DNA from: Abyssalbus ytuae
Lineage (GTDB): Bacteria; Bacteroidota; Bacteroidia; Flavobacteriales; Flavobacteriaceae
Length of the DNA: 64,000 nucleotides
Reading direction: 5' to 3'
Assembly: GCF_022807975.1 (NCBI RefSeq)
Contig: NZ_CP094358.1
Coordinates: 4,188,171 to 4,252,170 of the forward strand
In this document: positions 1 through 8,735 of the stretch, piece by piece
Layout of the letters: every line of letters begins with the position of its first letter
Numbering within the stretch: position 1 is the first letter of the stretch
Made by a program: the position numbers and the translations under genes
Notes under the pieces: generated by a model
Database searches by the model: none
What the model saw: only the letters and a program-made list of their open reading frames with translations
Told to the model about the DNA's origin: nothing

Positions 1-1319
1 AAATTGCCTATTTTTTTAAATAATAACACATCATTTTTTGCAGTAAAAACAGTTTCACCAAGCATATCCCGCAAAGGGGGAAAATTATTGAAGTCTTCTT
101 TTTCCACCACGTACCCGGAAAAATTGGTATTAAGAAGAGGTAAGGCTTCTTCAGTGGAGGCAGAATAACCCTTGTCAAAATAAGGCTGTATATTGTTTAA
201 AAACCTCCAGTCGGTTTTGGTCCCCGTAATTATAAAAAAGTTTTTATTTAATTGTTTTAAAGTTTCAAAAGTATTTTTAAACTTATAGTTTGGCTGATAG
301 ATTATAAGTATCTCATAATCATTTATTTGTGTTTTTGGTAAATTTGGTTTTAAAAAAGTTACGGAGCGTTGTTCGTTGCTTTCAACAGATTTTCTAATTG
401 CGCCCAAATCCGGATGTAGTATGTCTGAGATTATAGCAATATCCGTTTTTTCATCAATAACTTCCACTCCAAAAAGCCTGCTGTTATTTACGAGGTTTTT
501 TTCATTACCAGCGGGATGAATTTCTGCTTTATATTTTTTTATTCCTACACTGGCAGAGGGCAATTCGATGTTAAGTACTTTAGAATTCTCTTCGGATGAA
601 AAGGTCAGATCTTTAGAATACAAAATGTTGTTTCCTGAAGAAATTGTAAATTTAGTATTGACTCTTCCCACCCCGTCATATGCAACAATAACTTCTACAG
701 GGAATTTGTTTTTTAAGTATGAATAGCGGTTAACGTTAAGTTGCTGTATTTTTAAATCATTGTGTTTAACAGTATCTCCTAATACTACAGGAAATACCGG
801 CTGATTATAGTTTTTTAAAGAATATTCATAATTATCGCCATAGGTCTGGTTACCATCTGTTAATAAAATTACCGGAGAGGTGGTTCCTTTATTAATTTCC
901 TGTAAAGAAGTTAAGGAACGGGTAATATTTGTCTGGTTGCCTGTAAAAGAAAGACTGTCATTGTTGAATAATTGATTATCAAACTCATAATAAATGATAT
1001 TATACTTATCATTTAATCTTTCATTTTTCTTTATCTGATCAATTATTGTATTAAGATTATCCTGTTGGTTTAAAAATTTTATTGAGGAAGAATTATCGGC
1101 TACGACCGAAAGGTTAACTTTTTCAACAAAATAGCTTACTTTTTTTATCTGTGGGTTTATGAGTAAGAGAAGCAGTGAAAAAATGGTAATAAACCTTAAA
1201 AAAATAAAAACCGATTTTTTTTTTAGTGAGCCTGAGGTATTTATCCTGTAAAGGAACAGGGATAATAAAACAGATATTACTGCCGCTAAAATGATAAAAA
1301 AGATAGTTTTTGTTGGCAT
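1..1319 (-). CDS. VWA-domain membrane protein, N-terminal part (runs off the window)
   Basis: An open frame starts at ATG 1319 and stays open to base 1, giving about 439 residues with the C-terminus outside the window. Two hydrophobic helices lie at about residues 6-25 and 36-55, as in BatA-like proteins. A von Willebrand A fold follows, with a metal-site motif DNSSS (DxSxS) at about residues 75-79 and a later LLTDG strand. The likely role is a membrane-anchored protein-binding or assembly factor facing the periplasm. It lies downstream of fabG but is separated from it by a hairpin, so it probably has its own promoter. Family is reasonably sure; exact function is unknown. Confidence 0.75.
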   Translation of the reverse strand, partial: MPTKTIFFIILAAVISVLLSLFLYRINTSGSLKKKSVFIFLRFITIFSLLLLLINPQIKKVSYFVEKVNLSVVADNSSSIKFLNQQDNLNTIIDQIKKNERLNDKYNIIYYEFDNQLFNNDSLSFTGNQTNITRSLTSLQEINKGTTSPVILLTDGNQTYGDNYEYSLKNYNQPVFPVVLGDTVKHNDLKIQQLNVNRYSYLKNKFPVEVIVAYDGVGRVNTKFTISSGNNILYSKDLTFSSEENSKVLNIELPSASVGIKKYKAEIHPAGNEKNLVNNSRLFGVEVIDEKTDIAIISDILHPDLGAIRKSVESNEQRSVTFLKPNLPKTQINDYEILIIYQPNYKFKNTFETLKQLNKNFFIITGTKTDWRFLNNIQPYFDKGYSASTEEALPLLNTNFSGYVVEKEDFNNFPPLRDMLGETVFTAKNDVLLFKKIGN

Positions 1320-1397
1320 TGTTTAATTATCCTTTTGGCCCGGAAACATTTGTGTTCCTTTTTTTTTTAATTGTTATAACAGAAGATAAAATAAGTA

Positions 1398-1435
1398 AAA
1401 ACTATCCGTTCCGATAATTCAGGACGGATAGTTTT
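1398..1435 (-). terminator. Hairpin terminator after fabG
   Basis: Arms 1398-1409 and 1424-1435 are perfectly complementary over 12 bases around a 14-base loop. The distal part of the minus-strand arm is T-rich, which fits rho-independent termination of fabG 11 bases after its stop. Confidence 0.75.
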
Positions 1436-1446
1436 AAATTTGTTTT

Positions 1447-2193
1447 TTATGTAAGCATTCCACCATCTACATTAATTACCTGTCCGGTAATATAAGCAGA
1501 AAGATCGGAAGCAAGGAATACACAGGCATTCGCCACATCTTCCGGTTGGCCTCCACGCTTTAAAGGAATAGCATCTCTCCACCCCTGCACTACTTTTTCG
1601 TCCAATACTCCTGTCATTTCGGTTTCAATAAATCCGGGTGCAATGACATTTGAACGTATATTTCTGGAACCTAACTCTAAAGCTATTGATTTGGTGAAAC
1701 CAATTATTCCTGCTTTTGACGCTGCATAATTGGATTGTCCGGCATTTCCTTTAATTCCCACTACCGAACTCATATTGATAATAGAGCCTTTTCGTTGTTT
1801 TAACATAGTGCGTTGTACCGCTTTTGTCATATTAAATACAGATTTAAGGTTTACTTCAATAACTTTATCAAAATCTTCTTCTGATATACGCATTAAAAGA
1901 TTATCCTTGGTAATCCCGGCATTGTTTATTAATACATCAATACTGCCAAATTCTTTAACTACTTCATCAGCTAATTCCTGCGCCTGGGTAAAATCTGCCG
2001 CATTGCTTTGATACCCTTTTGCCTTTATACCTAAAGCGTTTAGTTCTTTTTCCAATTCTTTAGCAGCATCAACCGAGGAACTGTAGGTGAAAGCAATATT
2101 AGCGCCATGTTCGGCAAACACTTTGGCAATACCTTTTCCTATTCCCCTGCTTGCTCCTGTAATTATAGCGGTTTTTCCTTCTAATAGTTTCAT
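1447..2193 (-). CDS. fabG: 3-oxoacyl-[acyl-carrier-protein] reductase FabG
   Basis: Short-chain dehydrogenase of 248 residues, the usual FabG length. It reduces 3-oxoacyl-ACP with NADPH in the cytoplasmic fatty acid elongation cycle. The cofactor motif TGASRGIG is at residues 12-19, NNAG at 90-93, the structural Asn in EVN at 115, the catalytic Ser at 142-143, and the YxxxK pair Tyr156/Lys160. The C-terminal end ITGQVINVDGGM is typical of FabG. It stands alone here between two hairpins and has a well-formed promoter at 2230-2258. A general SDR role cannot be excluded, but motif wording and length favour FabG. Confidence 0.92.
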   Translation of the reverse strand: MKLLEGKTAIITGASRGIGKGIAKVFAEHGANIAFTYSSSVDAAKELEKELNALGIKAKGYQSNAADFTQAQELADEVVKEFGSIDVLINNAGITKDNLLMRISEEDFDKVIEVNLKSVFNMTKAVQRTMLKQRKGSIINMSSVVGIKGNAGQSNYAASKAGIIGFTKSIALELGSRNIRSNVIAPGFIETEMTGVLDEKVVQGWRDAIPLKRGGQPEDVANACVFLASDLSAYITGQVINVDGGMLT

Positions 2194-2229
2194 TAATTTT
2201 TTAAATTGATTAGTTATTTATACAAACAC

Positions 2230-2258
2230 CAAATATAGCAAATACTAACTTCTTCAAA
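2230..2258 (-). promoter_or_regulatory. Bacteroidetes-type promoter for fabG
   Basis: On the minus strand a TTTG (2255-2258) is followed after 17 bases by TATATTTG (2230-2237). This matches the flavobacterial -33/-7 consensus TTG...TAnnTTTG. The predicted start at about 2223 leaves a 30-base leader before the fabG ATG at 2193. Confidence 0.65.
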
Positions 2259-2261
2259 CAA

Positions 2262-2288
2262 AAATCCCCGCTATTTTAGCGAGGATTT
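2262..2288 (-). terminator. Hairpin terminator after the M16 peptidase gene
   Basis: Arms 2262-2272 and 2278-2288 pair over 11 bases with one mismatch around a 5-base loop, ending in T residues on the minus strand. It lies about 20 bases past the peptidase stop and upstream of the fabG promoter. Confidence 0.65.
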
Positions 2289-2307
2289 AAGAAGTTAAAA
2301 ATTTATT

Positions 2308-5265
2308 TTATGACTTGACCGGTTCAGGTTTTTCATAATTAAAAAGATAATCAACGTCCATTTCCTTAATCACCCCTAATTTTTTCAGGGCTTGCATATC
2401 TACATCTTTTTTATTGCCTATCACCATAACATCATAAGTTTCCCCTTTAATATTTTCGTTAAAAAATGTTTTCAGGTCTTCCATTGTCATCCCCTGAATA
2501 GCTTCATATATTTCTTTCCGGTTATCTTCGGTCAGGCCTCTTTTTTTGAGTTGCTCGTAGCTCCAGAATATATTTGCTTTATTAATCCTGTCGGCTGCCA
2601 ATTGCTTTAATGTAGATTCTTTAGCAGCTTTAAACTGTTCTTCTGCTTCAGGCATATTGGTCATAAGTTCCATCATTGCATTTACAGCCTGCGGCATTTT
2701 GTTGGCCTGTGTTCCTATGTAAGCATAGGTATAATCGGGCTCTTCTTTTTTGGAGGCCTGACGATAGGATGAAAAGGCGGAATATGCCAGTGACTGCGAT
2801 TCCCTGATTTCCTGAAATACAATAGATGAAAGGCCGCTGCCAAAATAGGTATTAAACAAGGTTGAAGCGGCAATTTTTTCCGGGTCAAAATTATCTCCTT
2901 TTGCGAGGAAAAGCATTTCTGCCTGTACCATATCATAATTAACAAAATATACGTTTCCTCCTGTTTCTTTGTTAAGATATGATTTTGCTTCCGGGTAATC
3001 TTTTAAATCTGCCGGCACTACGTGTTTTTCATTTAATGCGGCCACAGTTCCTTCTATATCATTGCCGTAATAAAATACCCTTTGCTTATAATTTTTAAGT
3101 TCTTTTATGATGTTTACAAGCTCCTGAGGGTTTATTTTCTTTAATTCTTTGATGGAATAAATATTCCTTAACCGAGAGTTTTCACCATATTGGGCGTAGC
3201 TGAACAAACCGTTCCACATAATATTTCCTTTGTTGGCTTTTCCATCTTCACGTTGTTTAGCTATTTTTTGCACGTATTTATCATAGGTTTCCTGATTTGG
3301 TAAAGCGTTATCCCATAAATGTTCCAATAGTTCCAGTCCTTTATCAAGGTTTTTACTTAATCCTGAAACATACACATACGATCTGTCATTCGCAGAGTTC
3401 ACTCCATATTCCACTCCCAATTTGTAAAACTCTTTTTTAAGTTCTTCGGGGGAATATTTATCGGTGCCCAGATATTCCAGGTAACCTACCGCTAAATCGA
3501 GTTTTTTATCGTTGTCCTTACCCATATCGAAAATAATATTTAACTGGGCCAGGTCATTGATTGTATTTTCTATATAGGATACTTCTATGTTGTTTTTAGT
3601 CTGTACCTCTTTGATAGCTTCTTCATAATTTACTACCTGAGGTTCTATATTTTTCATCTCAATTTTACCGAACTCTTCAAAGAAAGGAGATTTTTTGTCC
3701 CTGTTAAGTTCTATAGGTGTTATACCAGGATTCTCTACTTTAACTAAACCTGTACTTTCACCTTGTCTTTTATATACCGCAACATAGTTGTCAGCAAAAA
3801 AATTATTGGCAAAATCAACCAGTTCCTGTTTTGACACTTCTCTAAGTTCATCGATAGTATTTGCCACTTCCTGCCAATCCTGAAAATGGACAAAAGAATT
3901 TACATAAGCATAGGCAACTGCCGATGCATTTTCATAACTTCTCATGCGGGATAATTCAAGATCATTTATTACAGCGTCAATCATCCAATCTTCAAATTCC
4001 CCTTTTTTTATCAAGTCTATTTGTTCAAGGAGCAAATTTTTCACTTCATCTAATGACTGTCCGGTTCGCGGATAACCATACAGGGTTAACATTCCGTAAT
4101 CATTAAAAAACTGGGGATAAGAACTGGCTCTTAATACTTTTTGTTTCTGATTGAGGTTTAAATCAATTAATCCGGCATTGCTATTGGCCAGAATCATATC
4201 GATAAGGGTGATGTATTTTTCATCGTCCGAGCCTATTCCTTTTGTTCTGAAAGCTATGTTTACACGTTCGGCTTCGGGACCAAATACTTCGCGTACTACC
4301 GGTGCGGTAATAGGTTCTTCCGAAGGCCTTTCAGGATAGGTAACTTCTTTTGATTCAAAATTTCCGAAGTTTTTATTCACTTTTTGTATTGCACTTTCAA
4401 AATCTATGTCACCCACTAATACTACCGCCATATTATTAGGTACATAATATTTGCTGAAATAATTATGGATGGCTACCATGGAAGGATTCTTAAGATGTTC
4501 TGAAACTCCTATAGTGGGTTGCTGACCATACGGATGCTTTGGAAATAAAGCCTTCATTCCTTCATACATTTCTTTTCTGCCATCATTGTCCTGTGCCCTG
4601 TTAAACTCTTCATACACTGCTTCCAGCTCTGTATGGAACAACCTTAACACAAGTTGGCTAAAACGCTCACTTTCCAGTTTAAGCCATTTGTCCAATGCGT
4701 TGGAAGGTATTTTATTTGTATAAACGGTTTCTTCATGCCATGTCCATGCGTTTGTTCCTTCTGCCCCCAGGGAACTTACCATTTTATCGTATTCGTTGGC
4801 AATTGATATTTTAGAGGCTGCAAGAGAGACACTATCAATTTTCTTATAAATTTCTTTTTTCTTTTCAGGATCTGTTTCTGCCTTGTGTTTTTCATACAAA
4901 TCAGAAATCCGGGCAAGTAATTTACTTTCTTCTTCCCAGTTTTGAGTTCCGATTTCGTCAGTTCCCTTAAAAACCATATGTTCCAGGTAATGAGCCAAAC
5001 CTGTATTATCTGCCGGATCATAAACAGAGCCCGCCCTTACAGCTACGAAGGTTTGTATTTTAGGTTCATCGGTGTTTTTACTTAAATACACCTTTAAACC
5101 ATTGTCCAGCGTATAAAGTCTTAAACCGGTGGGATCGTTTTCATAGGTTTCGTATTTAAAACCATTGGCATCAGTTAAAACTTTTTTTTCTTCAGAATTT
5201 TCTTTTTTACAACTAAAAATGATAAATCCGATTATTAATAAATGAAATATCTTTTTGAATTTCAT
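2308..5265 (-). CDS. M16 family zinc peptidase, lipoprotein
   Basis: A 985-residue two-module protein of the pitrilysin/insulinase type. A lipoprotein signal with the lipobox ending in Cys19 indicates lipid anchoring in the envelope. The inverted zinc motif HxxEH is HYLEH at residues 92-96, and a conserved Glu-rich helix (ELEAVYEEFN) lies about 120 residues downstream and should supply the third ligand. The C-terminal half is a second M16-like module without the zinc motif, as is usual. It likely degrades peptides in the periplasm. It has its own terminator and follows sucD only after a strong hairpin, so it is probably transcribed alone. Confidence 0.88.
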   Translation of the reverse strand: MKFKKIFHLLIIGFIIFSCKKENSEEKKVLTDANGFKYETYENDPTGLRLYTLDNGLKVYLSKNTDEPKIQTFVAVRAGSVYDPADNTGLAHYLEHMVFKGTDEIGTQNWEEESKLLARISDLYEKHKAETDPEKKKEIYKKIDSVSLAASKISIANEYDKMVSSLGAEGTNAWTWHEETVYTNKIPSNALDKWLKLESERFSQLVLRLFHTELEAVYEEFNRAQDNDGRKEMYEGMKALFPKHPYGQQPTIGVSEHLKNPSMVAIHNYFSKYYVPNNMAVVLVGDIDFESAIQKVNKNFGNFESKEVTYPERPSEEPITAPVVREVFGPEAERVNIAFRTKGIGSDDEKYITLIDMILANSNAGLIDLNLNQKQKVLRASSYPQFFNDYGMLTLYGYPRTGQSLDEVKNLLLEQIDLIKKGEFEDWMIDAVINDLELSRMRSYENASAVAYAYVNSFVHFQDWQEVANTIDELREVSKQELVDFANNFFADNYVAVYKRQGESTGLVKVENPGITPIELNRDKKSPFFEEFGKIEMKNIEPQVVNYEEAIKEVQTKNNIEVSYIENTINDLAQLNIIFDMGKDNDKKLDLAVGYLEYLGTDKYSPEELKKEFYKLGVEYGVNSANDRSYVYVSGLSKNLDKGLELLEHLWDNALPNQETYDKYVQKIAKQREDGKANKGNIMWNGLFSYAQYGENSRLRNIYSIKELKKINPQELVNIIKELKNYKQRVFYYGNDIEGTVAALNEKHVVPADLKDYPEAKSYLNKETGGNVYFVNYDMVQAEMLFLAKGDNFDPEKIAASTLFNTYFGSGLSSIVFQEIRESQSLAYSAFSSYRQASKKEEPDYTYAYIGTQANKMPQAVNAMMELMTNMPEAEEQFKAAKESTLKQLAADRINKANIFWSYEQLKKRGLTEDNRKEIYEAIQGMTMEDLKTFFNENIKGETYDVMVIGNKKDVDMQALKKLGVIKEMDVDYLFNYEKPEPVKS

Positions 5266-5372
5266 GATTGGTAATATTTTATTTAATTGAAATTAGTATA
5301 TAAAAATATGGTTTACAGAAGACAAATAAACACTATTAGCTTTTTTTAACACAGAAAACCATCAGGTTTTAT

Positions 5373-5417
5373 ACTAAACAAGCCCCTTGCTTCTTTTGAA
5401 CAAGGGGCTTGTTTAGT
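5373..5417 (-). terminator. Strong terminator after sucD
   Basis: A perfect 17-base inverted repeat (5373-5389 with 5401-5417) encloses an 11-base loop. It begins 20 bases past the sucD stop and is the strongest hairpin in this part of the window. Confidence 0.85.
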
Positions 5418-5437
5418 ATTTTTGAGCAATTTATTAG

Positions 5438-6310
5438 TTAAGATAGAACTTCTGCTACTTTTTTTCCGATTTCAGCCGGTGAATCCACCACATAAATACC
5501 ACATTCTTTCATTATTCTCTTTTTGGCTTCGGCAGTATCATCGGCTCCCCCAACAATTGCTCCTGCGTGGCCCATTGTTCTTCCTTTTGGAGCGGTTTCT
5601 CCGGCAATAAAGCCTACTACCGGTTTTTTATTACCATCGGATTTTATCCACTTGGCAGCATCCGCTTCAAGCTGACCTCCAATTTCACCAATCATAACAA
5701 TACATTCTGTCTCAGGATCGTTCATAAGGAGTTCTACTGCTTCTTTGGTAGTAGTACCAATTATAGGGTCGCCCCCTATTCCTATAGCGGTAGTAATTCC
5801 CAATCCCTGCCTTACAACCTGGTCTGCCGCTTCATAAGTCAGTGTTCCTGATTTTGAAACAATACCAACTTTACCTTTTTTAAACACAAATCCCGGCATA
5901 ATACCTACTTTTGCTTCTCCAGGAGTTATAACACCCGGACAGTTAGGTCCTACCAGCCGGCAATTTTTATCTTTTATATAATCGTAAACTTTGATCATAT
6001 CCGCTACCGGGATCCCTTCAGTAATGGTTATGATTACTTTAATTCCGGCATCGGCTGCTTCCATGATAGCATCGGCAGCAAAAGCAGGTGGGACAAATAA
6101 AATTGACGTGTCTGCCCCTACTTTTTCAACGGCATCTTTTACAGTGTTAAATACGGGTTTTCCCAAATGAGTTTGTCCTCCTTTTCCCGGAGTTACCCCT
6201 CCCACTATATTAGTGCCATACTCAATCATTTGTTCGGCGTGAAAAGTTCCCTCACTTCCGGTAAAACCCTGTACTATTATTTTTGAATCTTTGTTTACTA
6301 AAACGCTCAT
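5438..6310 (-). CDS. sucD: Succinyl-CoA ligase alpha subunit
   Basis: At 290 residues it is the standard length of the alpha subunit, which binds CoA and carries the phosphohistidine in the succinyl-CoA/succinate step of the TCA cycle. The CoA-binding start with [10 protein letters not shown] at about residues 16-25 is clear, and the phosphorylated His lies in GHAGAIVGG at residue 248. The partner beta subunit gene (sucC) is not adjacent. A minus-strand TATTTTTG at 6335-6342 could be its -7 element, although no TTG was found at the right spacing. Confidence 0.95.
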   Translation of the reverse strand: MSVLVNKDSKIIVQGFTGSEGTFHAEQMIEYGTNIVGGVTPGKGGQTHLGKPVFNTVKDAVEKVGADTSILFVPPAFAADAIMEAADAGIKVIITITEGIPVADMIKVYDYIKDKNCRLVGPNCPGVITPGEAKVGIMPGFVFKKGKVGIVSKSGTLTYEAADQVVRQGLGITTAIGIGGDPIIGTTTKEAVELLMNDPETECIVMIGEIGGQLEADAAKWIKSDGNKKPVVGFIAGETAPKGRTMGHAGAIVGGADDTAEAKKRIMKECGIYVVDSPAEIGKKVAEVLS

Positions 6311-6334
6311 TAGTTAATTTATTTTACAGCTAAA

Positions 6335-6342
6335 CAAAAATA
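6335..6342 (-). promoter_or_regulatory. Candidate -7 element for sucD
   Basis: The minus strand reads TATTTTTG, which fits TAnnTTTG, with the sucD ATG 25 bases downstream. No TTG is visible 17-20 bases upstream, so this is a weak call. Confidence 0.35.
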
Positions 6343-6397
6343 GCCTATTGTTATTGATGAATAAAGTTTTTTATATTATATATTAATCAATTGATGA

Positions 6398-7333
6398 TTA
6401 AATCTTATTAACCTTGTCTATCAGAGATGGAATTTGTCTTATAGAAGCCAGTTCCCTGTATTTTTTTTTGGCATCTTCCGCAGGATAACCAAAATAAACT
6501 TTACCACCTTCAAGAGATTTGCTTATGCCTGACTGCGCGAGTAAAACAGCTTTTTTTCCAATGGTTATTCCACTTGTCATTCCCACCTGTCCCCAAATAG
6601 TAACTTCATCCTCTATAACAACACAACCTGCTATGCCCACCTGGGAGGCTATCAAACATTTTTCTCCAATTATGGTATCATGTCCAATCTGCACCTGATT
6701 ATCTATTTTTGTTCCCTGCCTGATGGTAGTATCTCCGGTAACTCCCCTATCAATAGTACAAAGAGCTCCTAAATCCACATTGTCTTCAATTACCACCCTG
6801 CCGCCTGAGAGAAGCTTGTCAAATCCTTCCGGTCTCTTTTTATAATAAAATGCATCAGCTCCCAAAATAGTGCCTGCATGTATAGTTACATTATTTCCAA
6901 TGATACAATTATCATAAATTGCCACATTACTGTGAATGGTGCAATTATCTCCAATTATCACATTATTTCCTATAAATGTTCCGGGCTGAATTATAGTATT
7001 TTTTCCTATTACGGCTGTTGTAGCTATTTGAGAGGTGGCTTTTTCAAAAGGTTTAAAAAAAGCAGTGAGCTTATTAAAATCCCTGAAAGGATCATCTGAT
7101 ATCAAGAGAGCTTTTCCTTTGGGGCATTGCACTTCTTTATTTATCAGTACTACTGTTGCAGCCGATTCTAATGCTTTATCATAATATTTAGGATGATCGA
7201 CAAAAACTATATCTCCGGGTTCTACCACATGAATTTCATTCATTCCAAGTACCGGAAAATTATCATCCCCAACGTAAGTAGCATTGATAATGGTTGCTAT
7301 TTGCTTTAAATTATGTTTTTGCGGAAATTTCAT
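6398..7333 (-). CDS. LpxD-like acyltransferase, second copy
   Basis: A 311-residue left-handed beta-helix protein with many hexapeptide repeats (IGNNVIIGDN-like) from about residue 105 to 285. It resembles UDP-3-O-acylglucosamine N-acyltransferase and keeps the catalytic-type His218 in QIGHD. It differs from the true LpxD at 10135-11163 in the stretch where LpxD has GADGFGF: here the text is GADAFYYKKRPEG. It starts the base after the efp stop, so the two are translationally linked. It may acylate another sugar nucleotide or a different lipid A precursor; the exact substrate is not visible. Confidence 0.75.
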   Translation of the reverse strand: MKFPQKHNLKQIATIINATYVGDDNFPVLGMNEIHVVEPGDIVFVDHPKYYDKALESAATVVLINKEVQCPKGKALLISDDPFRDFNKLTAFFKPFEKATSQIATTAVIGKNTIIQPGTFIGNNVIIGDNCTIHSNVAIYDNCIIGNNVTIHAGTILGADAFYYKKRPEGFDKLLSGGRVVIEDNVDLGALCTIDRGVTGDTTIRQGTKIDNQVQIGHDTIIGEKCLIASQVGIAGCVVIEDEVTIWGQVGMTSGITIGKKAVLLAQSGISKSLEGGKVYFGYPAEDAKKKYRELASIRQIPSLIDKVNKI

Positions 7334-7900
7334 TTATTCTTTAACACGTTCTATGTAAGTTCCTTTTTCTGTTTCGACTTTTATTTTGTCGCCTTCGTTT
7401 ATAAAAAGAGGTACATTTACAGTAGCTCCTGTTTCTACAGTTGCAGGTTTGGTAGCATTGGTAGCAGTATTTCCTTTTACGCCAGGTTCCGTATGAGTCA
7501 CTTCTAATATAACACTTGCCGGCATTTCTACCGATAAGGGCATGTTATCTTCGGTATTAAATAAAATGACCACTACTTCTCCTTCTTTCAAAAGATCGGG
7601 AGAGTCCAGTGCATCTTTTTGTAAGGTAATTTGATTATAATCATCGGTATTCATAAAATGAAATGTATCTCCTTCAGGATATAAATACTGGTAGGACCTT
7701 GTTTCCACCCTTACATCTTCAATTTTATGCCCGGCAGAGAAAGTATTATCTATAACTTTACCGGTAGTAACACTTTTTAGTTTTGTTCTTACAAATGCAG
7801 GACCTTTACCTGGTTTCACATGTAAAAACTCTACTATTTTATATATATCGTGATTAAATCTGATGCATAATCCTTTTCTGATGTCTGACGTACTGGCCAT
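7334..7900 (-). CDS. efp: Elongation factor P
   Basis: At 188 residues with the three beta-barrel domains of EF-P, it relieves ribosome stalling at proline-rich sequences. The domain I loop that reaches the peptidyl-transferase centre reads KPGKGPAF, with Lys32 at the tip where other bacteria modify a Lys. It sits in the lipid A cluster, 45 bases after lpxA and immediately before the second LpxD-like gene. No epmA/epmB-type modification genes are seen, but a deoxyhypusine-synthase-like gene lies at 19869-20849, in another operon. Confidence 0.95.
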   Translation of the reverse strand: MASTSDIRKGLCIRFNHDIYKIVEFLHVKPGKGPAFVRTKLKSVTTGKVIDNTFSAGHKIEDVRVETRSYQYLYPEGDTFHFMNTDDYNQITLQKDALDSPDLLKEGEVVVILFNTEDNMPLSVEMPASVILEVTHTEPGVKGNTATNATKPATVETGATVNVPLFINEGDKIKVETEKGTYIERVKE

Positions 7901-7945
7901 TATTTAATTTTTATTTAATATTAATTGATTGTCTTTTTTCTTTAA

Positions 7946-8731
7946 TTAAGAAGCACTGAAGTACCCCTTCATTATACCTCGTTGCGAGTCGCGGATGAAT
8001 TGTAAAATCTCATCTCTTTCCGGAGTGGCTTCCATTTCTGCTTCAATTATTTCGGCTGCCTGCGAGTTATTATAATTTTTTTGGTAGAGAATCCTGTACA
8101 CATTTTGGATTTCTCTTATTTTTTCGGTTGTATATCCTCTTCTTCTTAACCCTACAGAATTTATTCCTACATATGACAGGGGTTCACGTGCTGCTTTCAC
8201 ATATGGAGGAACATCTTTTCTTACTAACGACCCCCCGGTTACAAAAGCATGGTTACCAATAGCGCAAAACTGATGAACTGCTGTCATACCTGCTAATACT
8301 ACATAATCTCCCACAGAAATATGTCCTGCAAGTGTGCTGTTATTTGAGAAGATACAATTATTGCCCACAATACAGTCATGCGCTATATGGCAGTAGGCCA
8401 TAATAAGACAGTTGTTTCCTATCACCGTTTTCATTCTGTCTACGGTACCTTTATTTATGGTTACACATTCACGAATTGTCACGTTATCACCAATTTGTAC
8501 AATAGTGTCTTCTCCCTGATATTTCAGATCTTGCGGAGGAGCTGAAATTACCGATCCCGGAAATATATTACAGTTTTTTCCTATCCTGGCACCTTCCATT
8601 ATGGTTACATTGCTCCCAATCCAGGTACCTTCTCCAATTATTACATTGTTATGAATAGTAGTAAAAGGCTCTATCACTACATTTTTTGCAATTTTTGCTC
8701 CCGGATGTACATAAGCTAACGGTTGATTCAT
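7946..8731 (-). CDS. lpxA: UDP-N-acetylglucosamine acyltransferase LpxA
   Basis: The 261 residues match the family length. It transfers a 3-hydroxyacyl chain from ACP to UDP-GlcNAc, the first step of lipid A synthesis in the cytoplasm. The hexapeptide helix fills the N-terminal two thirds. HIAH at residues 115-118 corresponds to the E. coli His122/His125 pair, so His118 is the expected general base, and AVHQFCAIG follows at about 151-159. The C-terminal helical part begins near residue 190. It lies 4 bases after lpxC-fabZ and is co-transcribed with it. Confidence 0.95.
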   Translation of the reverse strand: MNQPLAYVHPGAKIAKNVVIEPFTTIHNNVIIGEGTWIGSNVTIMEGARIGKNCNIFPGSVISAPPQDLKYQGEDTIVQIGDNVTIRECVTINKGTVDRMKTVIGNNCLIMAYCHIAHDCIVGNNCIFSNNSTLAGHISVGDYVVLAGMTAVHQFCAIGNHAFVTGGSLVRKDVPPYVKAAREPLSYVGINSVGLRRRGYTTEKIREIQNVYRILYQKNYNNSQAAEIIEAEMEATPERDEILQFIRDSQRGIMKGYFSAS

Positions 8732-8735
8732 ATCT

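Noticed and set aside
1730-2011. Plus-strand frame inside fabG
   Set aside because: It is an antisense shadow of a well-supported gene, with low-complexity composition and no ribosome site.
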